15,000 nucleotides of DNA from Neocallimastix lanati (nom. inval.) (Eukaryota > Neocallimastigomycota > Neocallimastigomycetes > Neocallimastigales > Neocallimastigaceae): NCBI GenBank assembly GCA_016946835.1, contig JACVTC010000177.1, positions 135,001 through 150,000 on the forward strand, read 5' to 3'. Positions within the stretch are counted from its first letter, which is position 1, and every line of letters starts with the position of its first letter. A program made the translations under genes and the position numbers. Of the stretch, positions 10,741-15,000 are shown one piece after another. Below the pieces are notes generated by a model. The model was given only the letters and a program-made list of their open reading frames with translations. It was not told where the DNA came from and made no database searches.

Positions 10741-11820
10741 TTATATAATAAATGGCCAAGTTTAAAGAAAAACCGTCCATTTATCCATTCTCATGAATTA
10801 TTCCAATTACACTAATTAAAGTGTGACAAATAAATACTTCTTATGACTAATTCAAAACAAAAATAAACTTTAATTCATAAGATTATTGTTTTTTTTTTTT
10901 TTAAATTTTTTTTTTAAATTAATTAAATTTCTACTAATAAATTTTTGAAAGAAAAAGATGGAAAAATTATGAATTTGCTATTTAATATATCATTTAAAAA
11001 AGTTTTTTAATTTTTAATAATATTAATATATACCATATATAATATTTGAATATTATATATATTAACTAATAACTATAATCTAATAAATTATTTTTTAAAA
11101 GTGCAAAAATAAATAAATTCTTTATAAAATTAATTGATAATAAATATATATTATTAATATATAATAAATATTATATATCAAATATAAATAACTAATATAA
11201 AATAAAATAATAACAAATAATAATAAATAATAAAATAATTGATAAATTTTAATATAATACTTTATATATTAAATAAGTAAATAAACAATTAAATAAAAAT
11301 AATAGTAATAAATAATAAATAATAGTAAATAATAATAATAAATAATAAATTTTAATTTATTTCAGTCCAAAAAACAATATATTTAAAAAAAAAAAAAATT
11401 AAAAATTATATACATAAATTGAATATTATGAATTTAAAATATGTATATATTATCAAATTATATATTAATAGTATAAAAAATATATATATATTTTTATTTC
11501 AATATATAATATATAAAAAACCTATTTATAATATACTTTTTATATAATGAATTATTAAATTATTTTATATAAAAAAACTTTTATTAATCAAAAACTTTAT
11601 TTACTTTAGGCTTAATTTATATTTATTTATATTCTATTTTTTTTTTTATTTATACAATATTATTAATATTTTATATATATTCTTTTATTATTATTTTATA
11701 TACAGTCTTTTTATTAATATCATTATTTAATATTAATATCATTACTATTTAATATACAATCTTTCTATATTAATATTATTTAATATGTGATTTACTATCA
11801 TTTAAATGAATATCTTTATT
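10741..11820. other. Intergenic AT-rich DNA, no gene seen
   Basis: The first about 130 bases (10750-10880) are less AT-extreme and hold small inverted repeats, for example ACACT-aattaa-AGTGT near 10810 and CTTATG/CATAAG flanking 10840-10882. The rest is A/T simple sequence with long TA and TAATAA stretches. No coding or RNA gene was recognised. Confidence 0.6.
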
Positions 11821-12780
11821 TTTATTTAGTAAATTTGAACAACGGAATATATTTTTAAATACCTTTTTCACGGAACAACTTTATATGTCATAGATCCCTT
11901 GAAGCTAAAAAAAGAGAAATAAATAATTAAATCCTGACTATATTATAAATTTAATAAATAAAATTGGTTATGATTTTTTAAAATTTACTTGAAAAAAGAG
12001 TATAAAAAGCTATGTGGTTTTATAAAGACTTAAAAATAAATTAATGTACATCTAAATTATATAATTATTTATCTTGTAATCAAAAACGTACTATTAAAAA
12101 GTCAAAGTGGTATTTTTTTTTCGTATAACATTGAATTTAGAAATAAATTAGGGAAGCTTAATCAAATTGCTTTAATATTGGTAGAAATATATTAGATGAA
12201 ATTTGAGTTAAATATGTTTATGCAAGAGAAAATTCAAATATCCTTATTATTATTAAAAGATTATTTTTATTATCTTTTTAAGGCAGATATGAAAAACAAA
12301 ATTGTAAAAATTGTAAGAAATTAAGTCTTTTTATAACTTTACTTGATTTAATTGATTAATTGAGAAGGAGGATAAAAAAATAAAAAAAAATAAAGGTGTA
12401 AATATAATTATTATTATGTTTACAAAAATTTAATTAATAATTCAAATTTTATGTAAATATATATGATTTGATATTTTAAAAATTAAAATTATGTATTTAA
12501 AAAAAGTTTCCTTAATGAATTAAATTAACTAGTTCAATTGAAGAACTCACTTGAAAATTAAATTGGATTGGAAAATAAGATTATTAATAACTATTAACAA
12601 TAATAGTAATAATAAAAAAAAAATAAATTATAAATATAATGTTATAAATCTAATTTTTCTACCTTTAAAAAATGGATTAATAATATTGATGATAAAGTTT
12701 ATAATTTTAATTAAGAAATTTAATTTGACAAAATCGAGATGAAGTGATATTACTAATATATTAAAGATTTAGAAATTTTA
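11821..12780 (+). pseudogene. Possible decayed coding sequence, family not recognised
   Basis: This stretch is less AT-extreme than its flanks and yields short protein-like fragments on the plus strand. One at 11839-11922 has 27 codons including YLFHGTTLYVIDPLK. A second, at 12045-12128, includes YLSCNQKRTIKKSKWYFF. Further pieces in the second's frame include NCFNIGRNILDEI near 12165-12203 and RYEKQNCKNCKKLS near 12285-12326. Many stops separate them. The Cys-containing segment faintly recalls zinc-ribbon or FLYWCH-like starts of DNA transposases, but the match is too weak to name. Chance open stretches in AT-rich DNA are a real alternative. Confidence 0.2.
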
Positions 12781-13315
12781 TTGATTTATTTGATCCCTTT
12801 AAAAATTGTAATTAAATGTTTGATTGTTTTTTTTTTTGATTTAATTATATTTATATATTTATAATCTACTCTAAAAAGATACTTAATTATATTTATATAT
12901 TTAAAATCTACTCGAAAAAAGAAATAAGGAATAAATATATATATATAAAGTTTTTAATTATTCTTATTTCATTATAAACAAAATTAAATAGATTAAAAAT
13001 TTAACTAATTAGATTTAATAATAATATTAAATATGCGTTATATATAAAACCATTGATATTTAAATATTATTATTTTAGTTAGAAATAATTATTTTATAAC
13101 TTTTCAATAAAACACTTCTTAAAAATTAAAAAAAAAAAATAAAAAAAATAAAAAAAATAAAAAAAAAAATATAAAATAAAATAAAATAAAAAAAAGATAA
13201 TTAGATAATTACTATTCTAATGTTACGTTTACTTTATTTAAATGTGAGATAAACTACTAATTATGTGAATAATTTGACCCAATCCTTTAATTATTTTTCA
13301 TGATATATTTAAAAT
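12781..13315. other. Intergenic AT-rich DNA with A-rich simple repeats
   Basis: Holds the 42-bp tandem duplication and, at about 13128-13197, an A-rich tract of AnT and AAAAT units resembling the one near 8004. No gene was recognised. Confidence 0.6.
12841..12924. repeat. 42-bp tandem duplication, diverged
   Basis: Two head-to-tail copies (12841-12882 and 12883-12924) share TTAATTATATTTATATATTT followed by a segment with AATCTACTC. They differ at a few positions, mostly toward the 3' end. The mismatches suggest it is older than the perfect 25-bp duplication near 8752. Confidence 0.85.
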
Positions 13316-13533
13316 TGTTAGAATTGATTTTTATTATATATATTTGTACTTTGGCGTTATATTGCTAAAAAAAAAAATAATAATAATTATCATTTGTAGC
13401 TCTCTTGAGTTACTTTTTAATTGATTTAGTAAGAAATCCTTCGGTACAAAGAATGCCGACATTGAACCGATATGGCTTAGGAACAATACTATTAGTAGTC
13501 CTATTATATATATTTCAAACACAGATACTAACA
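13316..13533. mobile_element. Putative solo or degraded LTR (Ty1/copia-like ends)
   Basis: A 218-bp segment begins TGTTAGAATT and ends GATACTAACA, giving a perfect 6-bp terminal inverted repeat with the TG...CA ends typical of LTRs. Inside there is an early TATATATATT box-like stretch and a body (13395-13520) with more G and C than anything around it. Against it: the 5-bp flanks (AAAAT and GACTA) are not a target-site duplication, and neither flank has a clear tRNA primer-binding site or adjoining polypurine tract. It could be one LTR of a broken element or a chance match; orientation is undecided. Confidence 0.35.
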
Positions 13534-13700
13534 GACTAGTTCGGCTCACAGAATCTATAGATTAATGCTGTTAGTAATGTTGTTAATGAGAATCTTTCCG
13601 TATTTTCGGGGGAGGGTTTAGTAGACACCACACTTTCTATTTTAAAGATGATATTTCTTTGTTTTATTATGTTACTATACTATGTATAGTATCATACCTA
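13534..13700. other. Higher-GC tail next to the putative LTR
   Basis: About 150 bp with unusual composition for this locus, including a purine run GGGGGAGGG near 13608-13617 and an inverted repeat at 13673-13691. It may be leftover internal sequence of the same element. No reading frame of note crosses it. Confidence 0.35.
13673..13691. repeat. 8-bp inverted repeat with 3-bp loop
   Basis: TACTATAC and GTATAGTA flank a TAT loop at the right edge of the higher-GC block. It could form a small hairpin. No T run follows at once, so it is not a recognisable terminator. Confidence 0.6.
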
Positions 13701-13937
13701 AATTTTTTTAACTTTTGAACTTATTTTTATTCTACATTACATTAAATTTTCAATGAATATTCAAATCTTGTTTTTTAATCTCTATTTTTTTTTTTAACTT
13801 ATTCTTTTACGTACATTATATTTTTATCTTTAAATTGTATAAAGTATTTTTTTTTTTAAAAAATGTAATACATAAAAATATAATTATCTATTTAATAAAA
13901 CACTAAAAGTGTATTCTCTTCCTAGTCTAAAAAAAAA

Positions 13938-13961
13938 ATAAGTATATATATATATACTTAT
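13938..13961. repeat. 24-bp perfect palindrome
   Basis: ATAAGT and ACTTAT close a central alternating TA run, making a perfect 24-bp inverted repeat with no loop. In sequence this rich in TA it may be chance, though the GT/AC pair shows that the symmetry extends beyond the simple TA run. Confidence 0.75.
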
Positions 13962-14416
13962 ATATAATTTGTACTATTAATAAAAATAGTATATTTATAA
14001 AATATCAAAAATAAAAATAAATATAATAATAAAGTTAGCTTTAATTATTATTAATAAGATATACTCATATAAAATTATATAATAAAATTATTAATAAATT
14101 AAAAAAATTTTCAAATTTTTATATTTTAAATTTAACTTTTTGATAAAATTAAAACTTCAAAGTACTAATATATTATTTTTATTCTTTAAAAAAAAATTTT
14201 TTTTTAATCTATTTTAAATTAAATTATATATAATAAACTTTTTATTCTTTTTAACTTTGTTCGCTTAAAGGTATTTTAAGAGTTCTATTTTATACATATA
14301 TTCATAAAAATAATTTTTTTTTAGAAAAAAAATAATAAAAATAAAAAGGAAATAAAAGTAATGAGTTGTCCTTTTTAAAAAATATTATTATTTTACATTT
14401 ATATAATATAATACAA

Positions 14417-14467
<51 letters not shown>
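14417..14467 (+). promoter_or_regulatory. T14A37 tract upstream of the SAXO-like gene
   Basis: Fourteen T are followed at once by 37 A, ending 88 bases before the ATG at 14556. Long homopolymeric dA:dT tracts are stiff and exclude nucleosomes, and in fungi they mark open promoters, so this is the best candidate for the nucleosome-free promoter of this gene. The role is inferred; the exact length may also be affected by sequencing error. Confidence 0.45.
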
Positions 14468-14469
<2 letters not shown>

Positions 14470-14555
14470 ATTATCTTTTTTATCTTCTAAAAGAAAAATT
14501 AAAATACTTTTAAAGAAATCATATAAAAATTATATAATAGAATAATAGAATAAAA

Positions 14556-14696
14556 ATGAGTGAAATTAATGTTTGTAATGCTTCAAATCATGGGTATGAT
14601 CCAAAAGTGGATGGCTGTATATGTCAAAGTAATTATCATTTCAATTCACATATCTAGAACAAAATCAAAAAAATTATTATATTAATTATATATCAT

Positions 14697-14732
<36 letters not shown>

Positions 14733-14814
14733 TAATATATAGTATGTACTTGTAATAAACATCATTGTACAATGAAAAATGAAAATTCTCATCTTCCATT
14801 TTATGGAGATACAG
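14556..14814 (+). CDS. SAXO/MAP6-family axonemal microtubule protein, N-terminal exons (3' part outside window)
   Basis: Two exons, 14556-14628 and 14743-14814, encode 48 residues plus the first base of the next codon. An in-frame TAG at 14538-14540, with no ATG between, fixes the start. Residues 21-33 read CICQICTCNKHHC, the Cys/His cluster that opens SAXO (FAM154) and STOP-domain proteins, normally CxCxxCxCxxHxC near the N-terminus. These proteins bind and stabilise axonemal and centriolar microtubules through later Mn repeats, which would lie in exons beyond the window. LPFYGDTG at the end fits the usual start of the repeat region. A Cys at residue 7 and a short leader precede the motif. 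Splicing is needed to bring CICQ and ICTC together, and both junctions obey GT/AG. The gene implies a flagellated cell. Recognition rests on one motif recalled from memory, but that motif is distinctive. Confidence 0.78.
14629..14742 (+). other. Intron 1 of the SAXO-like gene (114 bp)
   Basis: The donor is CAAA|GTAATT and the acceptor ATATAG|TATG. Without removal, the frame stops at TAG (14655-14657) after 33 codons; removal joins the two halves of the Cys motif in frame. The intron is nearly all A/T and contains 27 consecutive A at 14702-14728, leaving only a short T5 run before the acceptor. Confidence 0.8.
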
Positions 14815-15000
14815 GTTTTTAAATAGAATATATATTCTTTTTACAATAATAAAATAAAACTAAAATATTATTAAAAAAAAAAAAAAAAGTTATATATATA
14901 TTCTAATTTTACTCATACTATTAATAATTTATAATTAAATAAATATATATATATATATATATAAAACATAAAAATAATTATTATAAAGAATATAATCAAA
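14815..15000 (+). other. Start of intron 2 of the SAXO-like gene, continues past the window
   Basis: The donor is ACAG|GTTTTT. Reading through would add two residues and then stop at TAA, right after the conserved N-terminal motif, so an intron is likely. An AG at 14888-14889 would join an exon that stops after five codons. The AG near 14986 cannot be tested before the edge. The stretch is AT-rich with an (AT)n run at about 14943-14962. The donor GTTTTT is weak, which lowers confidence. Confidence 0.55.

Larger units (their letters stand above)
13701..14555. other. Upstream region of the SAXO-like gene
   Basis: AT-rich, with many T runs and A runs, a 24-bp perfect palindrome at 13938-13961 and a T14A37 tract ending 88 bases before the next start codon. 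This must contain the promoter of the downstream gene, but no specific element can be assigned. No other gene was seen. Confidence 0.6.

Noticed and set aside
11835-11850. GAACAACGGA resembling the start of fungal 5.8S rRNA
   Set aside because: The next conserved bases do not follow and no neighbouring rRNA sequence is present.
12551-12742. Plus-strand 63-codon open frame
   Set aside because: It begins at TTG, has Lys/Asn/Ile composition expected of AT-rich noncoding DNA, and shows no motif.
13334-13549. Minus-strand 71-codon frame with a hydrophobic start resembling a membrane segment
   Set aside because: It has no ATG start (GTG only), ends in simple repeat, and lies inside the putative LTR, so it is more likely chance.
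13534-13560. tRNA-like or primer-binding site (GTTCGGCTCAC)
   Set aside because: It does not start with TGG, does not fit the T-loop consensus, and no cloverleaf can be drawn around it.

Overview
The window is a very AT-rich eukaryotic genomic segment with two divergent protein-coding genes, both incomplete, separated by about 8.1 kb of A/T-dominated intergenic DNA. The left gene (minus strand, start codon at 6411) is an uninterrupted reading frame of 2137 codons that leaves the window at position 1. It encodes a Cid1-type (non-canonical poly(A)/poly(U) polymerase) nucleotidyltransferase embedded in huge Asn/Ser/Lys/Glu-rich low-complexity arms. The right gene (plus strand, start codon at 14556) is represented by two short exons and carries the Cys-rich N-terminal signature of SAXO/MAP6-family (STOP-domain) axonemal microtubule proteins.

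Organism: the nucleotidyltransferase core matches, from memory, a mostly fungal branch of the Cid1 family (features such as VEEPFNTARNL and CDINVNNT). The SAXO-type gene implies a cell that builds a flagellum. Extreme AT content, Asn-rich proteins, long poly-A/poly-T tracts and spliceosomal introns in a flagellated fungus point to an anaerobic gut fungus (Neocallimastigomycota) or a similar zoosporic fungus. This is an inference; Dictyostelium- or Plasmodium-like AT-rich protists fit less well. Gln is encoded by CAA and no TAA/TAG occurs in 2137 codons, so a ciliate-type code is excluded.

Layout: 1-6411, nucleotidyltransferase gene (minus). 6412-7785, T-rich (plus strand) spacer upstream of it. 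7786-8470, A-rich spacer with an (AAAAT)n/A35 microsatellite. 8471-10280, featureless AT-rich DNA with small tandem duplications. 10281-10740, ATT-type microsatellite grading into a four-copy minisatellite. 10741-11820, AT-rich DNA. 11821-12780, less extreme DNA with short protein-like fragments that may be a decayed coding sequence. 12841-12924, a 42-bp tandem duplication. 13316-13533, a possible solo LTR with TGTTAG/CTAACA ends, followed by about 150 bp of higher-GC DNA. 13701-14555, promoter side of the SAXO-like gene with a T14A37 tract. 14556 to the window end, the SAXO-like gene.

The two genes have no evident functional link: one is an RNA-tailing enzyme, the other a flagellar microtubule protein. 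No tRNA, rRNA, CRISPR array, intact transposon or bacterial-type operon was recognised. I did not find a convincing previously undescribed system; the most unusual item is the very large single-exon nucleotidyltransferase with prion-like Asn-rich arms.
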